Part shown: in pieces, positions 26,147 to 35,767 of the stretch
Position numbering within the stretch: the stretch's first letter is position 1
How the letters are laid out: the number at the start of each line of letters is the position of its first letter
Origin: Ancylobacter pratisalsi
Lineage (GTDB): Bacteria; Pseudomonadota; Alphaproteobacteria; Rhizobiales; Xanthobacteraceae
Direction of reading: 5' to 3'
Length of the DNA: 64,000 nucleotides
Assembly: GCF_010669125.1 (NCBI RefSeq)
Contig: NZ_CP048630.1
Coordinates: forward strand, 1,934,001 to 1,998,000
The notes under the pieces: generated by a model
What the model was told of the DNA's origin: nothing
Seen by the model: only the letters and a program-made list of their open reading frames with translations
Databases searched by the model: none
Program-made: the position numbers and the translations under genes

Positions 26147-29080
26147 TCAGTGCGCCTCGTCCCAGTTCAGCGCGGCGCGGGCGTCGACCTTCAGCGGCAC
26201 TTTCAGCGCGACGGCGGGTATGGGCGCATGTTCCATCACCTGCTTCACCACCGGGATCGTCGCCTCGATCTCCTCGTCCCGCACTTCGAAGATGAGCTCG
26301 TCATGGACCTGCAGCAGCATGCGCGCTGACAGGCCGGCCTTGGTGAGCGCGGGCTCCATTCGCACCATGGCACGGCGGATGATGTCGGCGGCCGAACCCT
26401 GAAGACGGGCGTTGATCGCCGCGCGCTCGTTGAAGGCGCGGATCGAGGGGTTCTTGGCGGCAATGTCCGGATAGTGGCAGCGTCGGCCGAACAGCGTCTC
26501 GACATAGCCGTGCTCGCGCGCGAAGGCGCGGGTCTCGTCCATATAGGCGCGGATGCCGGGGAAGCGTTCGAAGTAGCGCTTGATATAGGCCCCTGCCTCT
26601 TCCCGCGGAATGGACAGCTGGTTGGCGAGTCCGAAGGCCGAGATGCCGTAGATGATGCCGAAATTGATCGCCTTGGCACGCCGGCGCACCTCGCTCGGCA
26701 TGCCGGCAATCGGCACCCCGAACATCTCGGACGCGGTCATGGCGTGAATGTCGAGGCCGTCCTGAAACGCCTGGCGCAGCGAGGGCGTGTCCGCGATCTC
26801 GGCCAGAAGGCGAAGCTCGATCTGCGAATAATCGGCGGAGATCAGCTTGTGGCCGCGCTCGGCGATGAAGGCCTTGCGGATCTTGCGACCCTCTTCCGTG
26901 CGCACCGGAATGTTCTGAAGGTTCGGTTCCGAGGAAGACAGCCGGCCTGTCGTGGTCGCGGCCAGCGCGAACGAGGTGTGCACGCGCCCGGTTTCCGGGT
27001 TCACATAGGTCGGAAGCGCGTCGGCGTAGGTTGATTTCAGCTTCTGGAGCTGGCGCCAGTCCAGGATGCGCCGCGGCAATTCGTGCCCCTGCTCGGCGAG
27101 TTCCTCCAGCACATCAGCACCGGTGGACCAGGCCCCGGTCGGGGTCTTGCGCCCGCCGGGGATCTGCATCTTGCCGAACAGGATATCGCCGAGCTGTTTG
27201 GGTGAGCCGGGATTGAAGCTCTCGCCCGCCATGTCGGAGATTTCGGCCTCCAGCCGGCCCATGCCCTGTGCGAACTCACCCGAGAGACGTGAGAGCATTT
27301 GCCGGTCGATCATGATGCCCCGCTCTTCCATCCGCGCGAGCACAGTGACAAGCGGGCGTTCCAGGGTCTCGTAGACGGCCGTCTTGCCCTCGGCGACGAG
27401 GCGCGGCTTGAGCACCCGCCACAGCCGGAGCGTGACGTCGGCATCCTCGGCGGCATATTCGCTCGCCTTGTCGATAGCGACACGGTCGAAGCTGACGGCG
27501 CTCTTTCCCTTGCCCGCAACCGCCTCGTACTTGATCGGCGTATGGCCGAGCCAGCGGACGGAGAGCGCATCCATGCCGTGGGAGCCGACGCCCGCGTCCA
27601 GCACATAGGAGATCAGCATCGTGTCGTCGCACGGGGCCAGCTCGATGCCGAGACGCTTGAAGATCAGCCAGTCATATTTCAGGTTCTGACCGATCTTGAG
27701 CACGGCAGGGTCTTCGAGAAGCGGCTTCAGGGCCTCGGCCGCGTCCCGTACCGACACCTGATCGGGCAGGAGCCCCTCGCTGAACAGACCCTCATCGCCA
27801 CCTTTGTGGGTCAACGGCACATAGCAGGCCTCGTTCGGCGCCGTGGCGAGCGAGAAGCCGACGATGTCGGCCTGCATCGGATCGAGCCCCGTGGTCTCGG
27901 TATCCACGGCGACGAATCCGATCTCATAGGCACGTTCGACCCATTGCCGCAGGCGATCCAGCGTTCTGACCGTCTCATAGGACGCCCGGTCGACCGGCGT
28001 CGCGGTCCCTTCCGAAATGCGTGCCACTGAAAGTGCCGCGGGGGTCAGCCCCGCTTCGACGGCGGCGTCGCCCGCTGCCGCAGTGGGGTCCACGCCCTCC
28101 GGGTCGAGACCTTCACCGAGCGCGTCGCTCCGCGCGCCGCCGGCCTTCAGCCCGGGGTCCGGATCGATGGCCGCGGCATCGATCTCATACGCCTCGGCCA
28201 CGCGCCGCGTGAGAGTGGTAAACTCCATCGCCTTGAGAAAGGCGATCAGCTTCTTTCCCTCGGGTTCCACCACGGCGATGTCGTCGAGCGACACGTCGAG
28301 TTGCACATCGCGCTTGAGCGTGACCAGCTCACGTGAAAGGCGCGCCTGATCGGCGAACTCGATCAGATTCTCGCGGCGCTTGGTCTGTTTGATCTCGCCG
28401 GCACGGGCCAGCAGCGTGTCGAGATCGCCATATTCGTCCAGCAATTGGGCGGCGGTCTTAATGCCGATGCCAGGAACGCCGGGTACGTTGTCGACCGAAT
28501 CGCCCGCAAGCGACTGCACGTCGACCACTTTCTCCGGGGCGACACCGAATTTCTCGAACACCTCGTCGACCCCGATCGAACGGTCCTTCATCGGATCGTA
28601 CATGCGCACCTTGGCATCGACGAGCTGCATCAGATCCTTGTCGGAGGAAATGATGGTGACGAGCGCCCCCTTGGCCTTGGCCTGTTCGGCGTAGGTCGCC
28701 ATCAGGTCATCAGCCTCGAACCCGGACTGCTCGACGCAGGCGAGGTCGAACGCGCGCGTCGCCTCCCGGATCAGCGGAAACTGCGGAGCCAGATCCTCCG
28801 GCAGGTCGGGGCGCTGCGCCTTGTAGAGCGGGTAGATCTCCTTGCGGAAGGTAATCTCGCTCTTGTCGAACACCACGGCGAGGTGGGTCGGCGCCGGCGA
28901 GAAGCCCTGGGCCCGCACCAGCTTCCACAGCATGTTGCAGAAGCCGGCCACCGCGCCCACCGGCAGCTTGTCGGATGAACGGGTAAGTGGGGGAAGGGCG
29001 TGATAGGCGCGGAAGATATAGGCGGATCCGTCGATCAGGACGACGTGATCGCCGGCTTCCAGAGGGTCGTGCTCGGGCAT
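26147..29080 (-). CDS. polA: DNA polymerase I
   Basis: This 977-residue polymerase fills gaps and removes RNA primers. Domains in order are 5'-3' exonuclease (residues 10-300, with VDVQSLAGDSVDNVPGVPGIG), a 3'-5' exonuclease with an intact FVAVDTETTGLDPM site near residue 385, and family A polymerase with DYSQIELRLLAEIAD and the catalytic QVHDELIFEV near the end. The frame extends to 29242, but the ATG at 29080 gives MPEHDPLEAGDHVVLIDGS and has GGAG upstream. It is divergent from truA and convergent with ohr. A poorly conserved 60-residue insert lies between the first two domains. Confidence 0.97.
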   Translation of the reverse strand: MPEHDPLEAGDHVVLIDGSAYIFRAYHALPPLTRSSDKLPVGAVAGFCNMLWKLVRAQGFSPAPTHLAVVFDKSEITFRKEIYPLYKAQRPDLPEDLAPQFPLIREATRAFDLACVEQSGFEADDLMATYAEQAKAKGALVTIISSDKDLMQLVDAKVRMYDPMKDRSIGVDEVFEKFGVAPEKVVDVQSLAGDSVDNVPGVPGIGIKTAAQLLDEYGDLDTLLARAGEIKQTKRRENLIEFADQARLSRELVTLKRDVQLDVSLDDIAVVEPEGKKLIAFLKAMEFTTLTRRVAEAYEIDAAAIDPDPGLKAGGARSDALGEGLDPEGVDPTAAAGDAAVEAGLTPAALSVARISEGTATPVDRASYETVRTLDRLRQWVERAYEIGFVAVDTETTGLDPMQADIVGFSLATAPNEACYVPLTHKGGDEGLFSEGLLPDQVSVRDAAEALKPLLEDPAVLKIGQNLKYDWLIFKRLGIELAPCDDTMLISYVLDAGVGSHGMDALSVRWLGHTPIKYEAVAGKGKSAVSFDRVAIDKASEYAAEDADVTLRLWRVLKPRLVAEGKTAVYETLERPLVTVLARMEERGIMIDRQMLSRLSGEFAQGMGRLEAEISDMAGESFNPGSPKQLGDILFGKMQIPGGRKTPTGAWSTGADVLEELAEQGHELPRRILDWRQLQKLKSTYADALPTYVNPETGRVHTSFALAATTTGRLSSSEPNLQNIPVRTEEGRKIRKAFIAERGHKLISADYSQIELRLLAEIADTPSLRQAFQDGLDIHAMTASEMFGVPIAGMPSEVRRRAKAINFGIIYGISAFGLANQLSIPREEAGAYIKRYFERFPGIRAYMDETRAFAREHGYVETLFGRRCHYPDIAAKNPSIRAFNERAAINARLQGSAADIIRRAMVRMEPALTKAGLSARMLLQVHDELIFEVRDEEIEATIPVVKQVMEHAPIPAVALKVPLKVDARAALNWDEAH

Positions 29081-29240
29081 CTCAAGCTCCGGTTCGGCCG
29101 CGCACGATGCCCGAACCGCTCCCGCGCGGCAACCATCGCTCACGCACCGCCCACCTCTTACGCGGCCCTGGCGCCGACATGAACCTCCCACATTTGCCCA
29201 TGAAAGATGACGTGCGCTGCGCGGAGCGCTAGAGAGCGCC

Positions 29241-29993
29241 ATGCCCCGCTACAAACTCACCATCGAATATGACGGCACGCCCTTTATCGGCTGGCAGATC
29301 CAGGCCAAGGGGCTGAGTGTTCAGGGCCTGCTGGCGCAGGCCGCCGGCCGTTTCGCCAGCGAAACTGTCGCGGTACATGGCGCCGGGCGCACCGACGCTG
29401 GCGTGCATGCCAGCGGGCAGGTCGCCCACATCGAATTGTCGCGCGACTGGCGGCCGGACACCGTGCGCGACGCCATGAACGCGCATCTGCGCCCCCACCC
29501 GATCGCGGTCCTGTCGGCCGAGCCCGCAGCGGATGATTTCCACGCACGCTTTTCGGCGCGGGGGCGGCGTTACCTCTATCGCATCATCGCCCGCCGGCCC
29601 GACCTGGCGCTGGAACGCAACAGGGCCTGGCGGGTGCTGCGCGACCTCGACACAGGGGCAATGGCAATTGCGGCCCAACGACTGGTCGGCCGGCACGATT
29701 TCACGACCTTTCGGGCCATCGGCTGCCAGGCCGCCTCGCCGGTGAAGACCCTCGACCGGCTAGACGTCGAACGCGTGGCGGTCGAGGGGCCGGGTGTGGA
29801 AATCCGTGTGCACGCGGCGGCACGCTCCTTCCTGCACCATCAGGTCCGTTCCATGGTCGGCACGCTGGTGAAGGTCGGCGACGGCGGCTGGTCGCCGGAC
29901 GATGTCAGCGCGGCACTGGAGGCGCGCGATCGCACCCGCTGCGGACCCATGGCGCCGGCAGCGGGACTTTACCTTGCAGAGGTCACGTATTGA
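29241..29993 (+). CDS. truA: tRNA pseudouridine synthase A
   Basis: This 250-residue enzyme isomerises U38-U40 in the anticodon arm of many tRNAs. The catalytic aspartate is in [17 protein letters not shown] near residue 52. Other family blocks are [12 protein letters not shown] at the start and [21 protein letters not shown] near residue 195. The ATG at 29241 starts 160 bases from the divergent polA start. It is not followed by another plus-strand gene; dihydroorotase converges on it 21 bases later. dapE and fmt neighbours, common elsewhere, are absent. Confidence 0.97.
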   Translation: MPRYKLTIEYDGTPFIGWQIQAKGLSVQGLLAQAAGRFASETVAVHGAGRTDAGVHASGQVAHIELSRDWRPDTVRDAMNAHLRPHPIAVLSAEPAADDFHARFSARGRRYLYRIIARRPDLALERNRAWRVLRDLDTGAMAIAAQRLVGRHDFTTFRAIGCQAASPVKTLDRLDVERVAVEGPGVEIRVHAAARSFLHHQVRSMVGTLVKVGDGGWSPDDVSAALEARDRTRCGPMAPAAGLYLAEVTY

Positions 29994-30014
29994 GGCCTCG
30001 CTCTCGGCAAGCCG

Positions 30015-31355
30015 TCAGAGCGACGTGCCTTGAAGAGCCTCCAGGAAACGCACCGGTGCCCCCTTTGACGGACCGGTCAGCTCGCCTTCCCACATCACCC
30101 GGTTGCCGCGAACAAATGTGCCAACCGGCCAGCCCGTGACGTCGACGCCGTCATAGGGCGTCCAGCCCGGCTTGGAGGCGATCCAGCTGTTGCGGATGGT
30201 CTGGTGACGCTTGAGATCGACAATGGTGAAGTCGGCGTCATAGCCGACCGCGATCCGACCCTTGGTCGCGATGTTGAAGATGCGGGCCGGCCCGGCGCTC
30301 GAAAGGTCGACAAAGCGCTCAAGAGTGAGCCGCCCGGCATTCACATGGTCGAGCATCATCGGCACCAGCGTCTGCACGCCGGTCATTCCCGACGGGCTAT
30401 CGGGATAGGGTTTGGCCTTCTCTTCCAATGTATGCGGGGCGTGGTCGGAACCGAGCACGTCGACGACACCCTCGGCGAGCGCCTGCCACAGCGCCGGCCT
30501 GTGACGCGCCTCGCGCACCGGCGGGTTCATCTGCACAAGCGAACCGAGCTTGTCGTACCAACTCGCATCCATGGTGAGGTGATGGGGCGTCACCTCGACA
30601 GTGGCAACGTCCTTGTGGTGACGCAGATAAGCCATCTCCTCGGCGGAGGTGACATGCAGCACATGCACGCGCTTGCCCTCCTCGCGCGCGAGGTTGACGA
30701 GGCGGGTGGTGGCGGTCAGCGCGGCGATCTCGTCGCGCCACACCGGGTGCGAGGCGGCATTGCCCGGCACGCGAAGATGGCGCCGTTCGGCAAGGCGCGG
30801 CTCGTCCTCGCAGTGGAAGGCGGCACGGCGACGGATCACCTTAAGGATGGCGCGCACGCCGGGATCGTCAGCCACCAGCAGCGAGCCGGTCGAGGAGCCG
30901 ATGAACACCTTGATGCCCGCGGCTCCCGGCAGCATTTCCAGCTCCGGCAGGTCCTTCACATTCTCATGGGTACCGCCCACGAAGAACGCAAAGTCGCAAT
31001 GCATGCGTGCCGTCGCACGGCCGATCTTGTCCTCAAGAGCGCTTGCGGAAGTGGTCAGCGGATTGGTGTTGGGCATCTCGAAAACCGCCGTGACACCGCC
31101 CATCACCGCGGCACGCGAGCCCGATTCGAGGTCTTCCTTGTGCTCCATCCCCGGCTCGCGGAAATGGACCTGGGTGTCGATGACGCCCGGCAGAATGTGC
31201 AGGCCGGTACAGTCGACGGTCTCACCTGCCTGAGAGCGATCGAACGAACCGATGCCAGCGATCCGTCCGTCCTTCACGCCGACATCGCGGGCCCCGACGC
31301 CATCTTGATTGGCGACAATGCCACCCTTGAGCAGAAGATCGAAGGTCTGGGTCAT
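30015..31355 (-). CDS. pyrC: Dihydroorotase (stand-alone amidohydrolase form)
   Basis: This 446-residue amidohydrolase should close carbamoyl aspartate to dihydroorotate in pyrimidine synthesis. Metal ligands are in DTQVHFREPG near residue 60. The carboxylated lysine is in AAGIKVFIGSS, further His ligands are in HVLHVTSAE and EVTPHHL, and the Asp is in GSDHAPH. Its closest family is the DHOase that lies away from pyrB in alphaproteobacteria. No pyrB or other pyrimidine gene is nearby. A hydantoinase or allantoinase activity cannot be fully excluded. Confidence 0.88.
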   Translation of the reverse strand: MTQTFDLLLKGGIVANQDGVGARDVGVKDGRIAGIGSFDRSQAGETVDCTGLHILPGVIDTQVHFREPGMEHKEDLESGSRAAVMGGVTAVFEMPNTNPLTTSASALEDKIGRATARMHCDFAFFVGGTHENVKDLPELEMLPGAAGIKVFIGSSTGSLLVADDPGVRAILKVIRRRAAFHCEDEPRLAERRHLRVPGNAASHPVWRDEIAALTATTRLVNLAREEGKRVHVLHVTSAEEMAYLRHHKDVATVEVTPHHLTMDASWYDKLGSLVQMNPPVREARHRPALWQALAEGVVDVLGSDHAPHTLEEKAKPYPDSPSGMTGVQTLVPMMLDHVNAGRLTLERFVDLSSAGPARIFNIATKGRIAVGYDADFTIVDLKRHQTIRNSWIASKPGWTPYDGVDVTGWPVGTFVRGNRVMWEGELTGPSKGAPVRFLEALQGTSL

Positions 31356-31416
31356 GGGCTCCTCGGGGCATGGTCTCGGAACGGCGTTCGTCGCCTTCTA
31401 GCAGACCTGCCCCAGC

Positions 31417-32460
31417 CTATTCGACCACGAATTCGATGTGAGCCGCTGTCCCGCTCCCATGATCCAGCCGGAGCGTGCCGCCAAGCTGGACCACGAGCCC
31501 CTGGATAATGCGGAAGCCGAGGCTTGAGCTGGTGGAAGGGTCAAAGTCCTTCGGCACGCCGCGCCCGTTGTCGGAAATGACCATTTCGTGCCTTCCCGCA
31601 TTGCGCGAAGAAAGGGCGATCCCGATCTTGCCCGGCTCGCCCGGATCAAAGGCGTGCTTGAGCGAGTTGGTTACAATCTCCGCGACCAGCATCGACAAGG
31701 TCGTAAGCTGGGTGACGCTCAGGTGCAGGTCCGGGGCATCCACTGTGCAGGTGACATTCTGCGCCCCCGCCGCGTTGATGAGATCGCAGCACAGTTCGCG
31801 CAGGTACTGTCCGGTCGGCATGTCGAGCCGCTCGGGAGCATGAAGCCGGCGATGGATCCGCGCGATGGTATCGAGCCGGGCGCGAGCCTCGTCGAGCGCG
31901 ATGAGCGCGAGAGCCGGATCGTTGGCCGCCTTGCGCTTGTGAAGCGTCAGCAGCGCCGCGACGAACTGAATATTGTTCGCCACCCGGTGCTGAAGCTCCT
32001 GAAACATGGTGCGCAGGCTCTCATACAGTCGCGCTGTGGTCTCCCGTTCCTCGCGCAGCCTTTCCGCCGCGGTGAAGGTGAAGTGAATTAGCGTAATGTC
32101 GATCGCCGCGATGCCGATGAAAAAGGCCAGCGCCAGCAGCGCTTGCCAGTTGGCGATGCTCATGCCGACCGATGGACCGATGAAGAAGTGCCAGGCCGCC
32201 AAGGTGGACAACGTGGCGCAGGTAATGCCCGGTCTCAGCCCGCAGAAGAAAGTCGTGAGGATCACCACCGGGAAAAACGTGAGGAACGGAAAGCCGGGCG
32301 GCAGGATGTCGTCAACGGCGAACCGCACCACGACAGCGACCAGGAACATCCCGACGCCGAATGCGTCGCCGAGCCAGGGATGTTCCCGGAGCGGGCGAGC
32401 CGACTGAACCAGCCTCCAGAACGGGGAGTTCATCGCGGCATCATGGCCATTCTCAGCCAT
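31417..32460 (-). CDS. Membrane histidine kinase, DUF4118-HisKA_2 type
   Basis: This sensor kinase of about 347 residues starts with a DUF4118-like membrane domain of four helices (AFGVGMFLVAVVVRFAV, FLTFFPVVILTTFFCGL and others). A helical linker, a HisKA_2 phosphoacceptor site at the His in FQELQHRVANNIQ, and a HATPase_c domain with the N-box in LVAEIVTNSLKHAF and the DNGRGVPKDFD loop follow. Such kinases are frequent in alphaproteobacteria and can serve the general stress response (PhyR). No response regulator is adjacent. The start is uncertain between 32508, 32460 and 32433. Confidence 0.87.
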   Translation of the reverse strand: MAENGHDAAMNSPFWRLVQSARPLREHPWLGDAFGVGMFLVAVVVRFAVDDILPPGFPFLTFFPVVILTTFFCGLRPGITCATLSTLAAWHFFIGPSVGMSIANWQALLALAFFIGIAAIDITLIHFTFTAAERLREERETTARLYESLRTMFQELQHRVANNIQFVAALLTLHKRKAANDPALALIALDEARARLDTIARIHRRLHAPERLDMPTGQYLRELCCDLINAAGAQNVTCTVDAPDLHLSVTQLTTLSMLVAEIVTNSLKHAFDPGEPGKIGIALSSRNAGRHEMVISDNGRGVPKDFDPSTSSSLGFRIIQGLVVQLGGTLRLDHGSGTAAHIEFVVE

Positions 32461-32713
32461 GACTGAAGACCATTGAGAACCGGCAGCCAGACGCCTCTCT
32501 ACCGGCAATCGGCGTCACAGGCATTTCCAACCCTGCGATCTCCCGCAGCGTTCCGACTCCGCCCCAACCGACGATCGCCACCGGCGCCCTCATGCACTGT
32601 AATGAGATAATCCATCCCGTTTCTAAACTTCTGGCAACGCAAATTCCGCTCACAAGTGAACATTTCCTCGCGCTTGGCGTTGAAGCTCCATCGAGAGGCG
32701 GGAGGGGTGTGCG

Positions 32714-33532
32714 ATGCGCAGGTCAGATGCGGGAACTGGTGAGCGGCTTGTGCAGGACGATGAAGCTTCGTCAGGCGGAAACAACCTGCTCGGCGCCTTG
32801 CGGCGGTCTGATTTCGAGCTTCTGAAGCCCCATCTGCGCCGCATCGACCGGCCAGCCCGCGCCGTGCTCTACGAGCCCGGCGACGATGTGCGAAACGTCT
32901 ATTTTCCCTGTGGCCAGACGCTCATCTCATTCATGGTCGTGCTCGACGACGGCCGGCCAGTCGAGATCACGCCGGTCGGGCGCGAGGGAGCCGTGGGTGG
33001 CATCGTCAGCCATGGTCGGCTGCCGGCGTTTGCCCGCGCCGTCGTGCAGATCGGAGGACCCGTGCTGCGTATCGAGACGGCGGAGCTCGAACGGGCCAAG
33101 GAAACCTCGCCCACGCTGCACAACCTGTTTGCCCGCTACGCAGACTGCCTGCTGGCGCAGGTTTTCCAATCCGTGGCGTGCAACGCCGCCCATTCCATTG
33201 AACAACGCACCGCCAAATGGATCGTTGGAGCGCTCGACCGCACCGGTGGGGACGATATCAAGCTTACTCAGGAACAACTTGCCGCAATGCTGGCGGTAGG
33301 GCGCTCCTATATCGGTCGGGTCATTCAGCAATTGCGCGAAAGTGGCGCCGTCGAACCACGCCGTGGGCGCCTCGTGATTCGCGACCTTCCCAAACTGCGG
33401 GCGATGAGTTGCGGCTGCGACAAGACAGTTCGCCGGCATTTCGGCGAGGTCCTGAACGGGGTCTATCCGACCGGCAACGAAGTCGCAGGGCACGGCATGG
33501 TCGTCACCAACGGCCCGCTCTTCCGCCCTTAG
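32714..33532 (+). CDS. Crp/Fnr-family regulator
   Basis: This 272-residue regulator has a cyclic-nucleotide-like sensor domain (LYEPGDDVRNVYFPCGQTL near residue 55) and a C-terminal winged helix with LTQEQLAAMLAVGRSYIGR near residue 180. It lacks an N-terminal FNR-type cysteine cluster, so it is not an oxygen-sensing FNR. An unusual CGC pair follows the DNA-binding domain (MSCGCDKTVRRHFGEVL). GGAGGGG precedes the ATG. Its neighbour, a histidine kinase, is divergent. The 253-base gap between them contains a TCAC-AA-GTGA dyad at about 32650-32659. Confidence 0.9.
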   Translation: MRRSDAGTGERLVQDDEASSGGNNLLGALRRSDFELLKPHLRRIDRPARAVLYEPGDDVRNVYFPCGQTLISFMVVLDDGRPVEITPVGREGAVGGIVSHGRLPAFARAVVQIGGPVLRIETAELERAKETSPTLHNLFARYADCLLAQVFQSVACNAAHSIEQRTAKWIVGALDRTGGDDIKLTQEQLAAMLAVGRSYIGRVIQQLRESGAVEPRRGRLVIRDLPKLRAMSCGCDKTVRRHFGEVLNGVYPTGNEVAGHGMVVTNGPLFRP

Positions 33533-33627
33533 CAAGGCGCGGAAGAGCCACGCAACCGTCAGCGCGCATGGCCCGCCCGCGCCGGTTACGGCTTGTGCGC
33601 GGCCGTCAGGCGTGGCAATGCCCGCTC

Positions 33628-34530
33628 ATGCAATCCGATACTGATCCTGCCCCGCGCGCCAATGGCGCCCCCCCGATCATCGCCTCCTTCGCCAGTATCG
33701 CGACGGGCTATGACGTGGTTCTGTGCGACATTTGGGGCGTGCTTCACAATGGGGCGGCGGCCTTCGCGCCGGCCTATCAGGCGCTTGAACAGGCGCGGGC
33801 CGCTGGCATGAGCGTCGTCCTGGTGTCGAATGCGCCGCGTCCGCGCGAAGGCGTGGCCCGCATACTCGACGGCCTGGGCGTCCCACGCAGCGCCTACGAC
33901 ACCATCGTCACCTCCGGCATGGTGACGCACGCGCTGCTGGCGGAGCGGCCGGGCGTGAAGGCCTGGCATCTCGGCCCGGAGAGGGATCTGGGCCTGTATG
34001 AAGGGTTGGACCTCACTCTCACCGGTTTCGAGGAGGCCGAGCTGATCGTGTGCACCGGGCTGTTCGATGACACCGTCGAGACTCCGGGCGACTACACAGA
34101 GACGCTGAAGGCGGCAAAGGCGCGCGATCTGCCCTTTATCTGCGCCAACCCGGACATCGTGGTGGAGCGGGGCGGCGATCTCATCTGGTGCGCGGGCGCC
34201 ATCGCGGAGGCTTATCAGGCGCTTGGCGGCGACACGGTATTCTGCGGCAAGCCGCACAAGCCGATCTACGACACCGCGCTCGACACGGCGCGAAGCCTGC
34301 GCGGAGCCGAGGTTCCACGTGAGCGCATCATCGCCATCGGGGATGCGCTGCGCACGGATCTTGCCGGCGCGCTTGGCGCGGGAATCGACTGCCTCTTCGT
34401 CGCCGCCGGAATCCATGCCGGTGAGCTCGGGCTGGAACACGGCGCGGAGGTTGATTCCCGGTCGCTTGAGCGCCTTCTGGCCGACGGCCCCGGTCTGCCG
34501 GCCGCCGTCACCACCCGTCTCACATGGTAG
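33628..34530 (+). CDS. HAD-superfamily subclass IIA hydrolase (TIGR01459-like)
   Basis: This 300-residue phosphatase has the HAD nucleophile in VVLCDIWGVLHNG near residue 31. The second motif is VVLVSNAPRP, the Lys is in FCGKPHKPIYDTAL, and the acidic pair is in IIAIGDALRTDLAGALGAG. The DIWGVLHNG form with Trp marks the TIGR01459 family of alphaproteobacteria, related to NagD-type and glycerol-phosphate phosphatases. The substrate is unknown. The frame extends far upstream, but the ATG at 33628 gives the correct domain start. It precedes ribF by 167 bases, a common pairing in this order, which would fit a flavin-pathway phosphatase role, though that is inference. Confidence 0.88.
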   Translation: MQSDTDPAPRANGAPPIIASFASIATGYDVVLCDIWGVLHNGAAAFAPAYQALEQARAAGMSVVLVSNAPRPREGVARILDGLGVPRSAYDTIVTSGMVTHALLAERPGVKAWHLGPERDLGLYEGLDLTLTGFEEAELIVCTGLFDDTVETPGDYTETLKAAKARDLPFICANPDIVVERGGDLIWCAGAIAEAYQALGGDTVFCGKPHKPIYDTALDTARSLRGAEVPRERIIAIGDALRTDLAGALGAGIDCLFVAAGIHAGELGLEHGAEVDSRSLERLLADGPGLPAAVTTRLTW

Positions 34531-34697
34531 AGACCGGTGAGGGCCGCGGCGACGGTTAAGGGACCGGCCGGATTGACGTCGGCACGCCATCGCGCCACCT
34601 ATGCGGGATCAGGCGGGGTGGTGCTGACAGCAGTCGATCTCGCCTTCATTGCCGGAGTACCCTGCGTGCCCCGCCCGTCGGCCGTGCCAGTGCAGAC

Positions 34698-35648
34698 ATG
34701 ATGCAGCCCGTTCTCCGCTCCCATCCCTTCCGCGTCCTGCGTGACCAGGCCCCGTTGCCACCGGAGCTCGCCCGCCCGGTCGTCGCCATCGGCAATTTCG
34801 ACGGTGTGCACCGCGGCCATCGGGCGGTCATCAGCACGGCGCTCGAACAGGCTCGTTCGCTGGGACGGGCGGCGCTGGCCGTGACATTCGAGCCGCATCC
34901 CCGCTCCTTCTTCCGGCCTGCGGAACCGGTGTTCCGCCTCACGCCGGAGCCGATGAAGCTGGCCCGGCTGTCGCAGACCGGGCTCGACGGTGCCGTGGTG
35001 CTTGGCTTCGACGCCGATCTCGCCGCCAAAGATGCCGAGAGCTTCGTCGCCGACGTCCTGGTCGGCTGGCTCAATGTGGCGATGGTTGTCGCCGGCTACG
35101 ATTTCCATTTCGGCAACGGACGCGGCGGATCGCCCATCTTCCTTCGCGAGGCCGGCAAGCGCCACGGCTTCCCGGTCGAGATCGTCCCGCCATTGCTCGA
35201 TGAAGGCGCGCAGATTTCCTCCAGCGTGATTCGCGCGGCTCTGGCGCAGGGCCGCGTCGAGCAGGCCGCCGACATGCTCGGCGCACCGTGGATGATCGAG
35301 GCCGAGGTGATTCATGGCGACAAGCGCGGGCGCGAATTGGGTTACCCCACCGCGAATATGCGGCTCGATCCGGCGGTGACACTCGCCCACGGCATCTATG
35401 CGGTGAGCGTGGAGATCGACGGCGCCGTTCACAAGGGCGTGGCGAGCTTCGGCCGCCGCCCCACTTTCGACGACGGCGCACCCCGGCTCGAAACCTTCAT
35501 CTTTGACTATTCCGGCGACCTGTATGGCCAAGTCCTGCGCGTGGCCTTTCATGCCTTTCTGCGCCCCGAGCTGAAATTCGACAGCATCGAGGCCCTGATC
35601 GCCCAGATGAACGAAGACAGCGCGCAGGCCCGAGCCGCGCTCGGCTGA
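34698..35648 (+). CDS. ribF: Riboflavin kinase / FAD synthetase
   Basis: This 316-residue bifunctional enzyme makes FMN and then FAD. The N-terminal FAD synthetase domain has AIGNFDGVHRGHRAV near residue 31 with its HxGH-like nucleotide site. The C-terminal flavokinase domain contains GDKRGRELGYPTANM near residue 212 and GVASFGRRPTF. Two adjacent ATGs (34698 and 34701) are possible, and no clear Shine-Dalgarno is seen. Its product serves flavoenzymes such as GlcD in this window. The gene sits between the HAD gene and ileS, the usual ribF-ileS-lspA order. Confidence 0.96.
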   Translation: MMQPVLRSHPFRVLRDQAPLPPELARPVVAIGNFDGVHRGHRAVISTALEQARSLGRAALAVTFEPHPRSFFRPAEPVFRLTPEPMKLARLSQTGLDGAVVLGFDADLAAKDAESFVADVLVGWLNVAMVVAGYDFHFGNGRGGSPIFLREAGKRHGFPVEIVPPLLDEGAQISSSVIRAALAQGRVEQAADMLGAPWMIEAEVIHGDKRGRELGYPTANMRLDPAVTLAHGIYAVSVEIDGAVHKGVASFGRRPTFDDGAPRLETFIFDYSGDLYGQVLRVAFHAFLRPELKFDSIEALIAQMNEDSAQARAALG

Positions 35649-35767
35649 GGGAGACGGCGCTCTGCCCGGCACGGAAAGCAGCCGCGATCGAGCTGCCTTG
35701 AGCCTCACGCGCCCTTGCACCGCCTTGCGGCTGCGCTTAAACCGTGCGGCGAGTGAAGGAGCGCGCG

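Noticed and set aside
32714..33532. Assignment of the Crp/Fnr protein as an oxygen-sensing FNR or FixK.
   Set aside because: There is no N-terminal cysteine cluster and no FixK-type neighbour such as fixL or fixJ.
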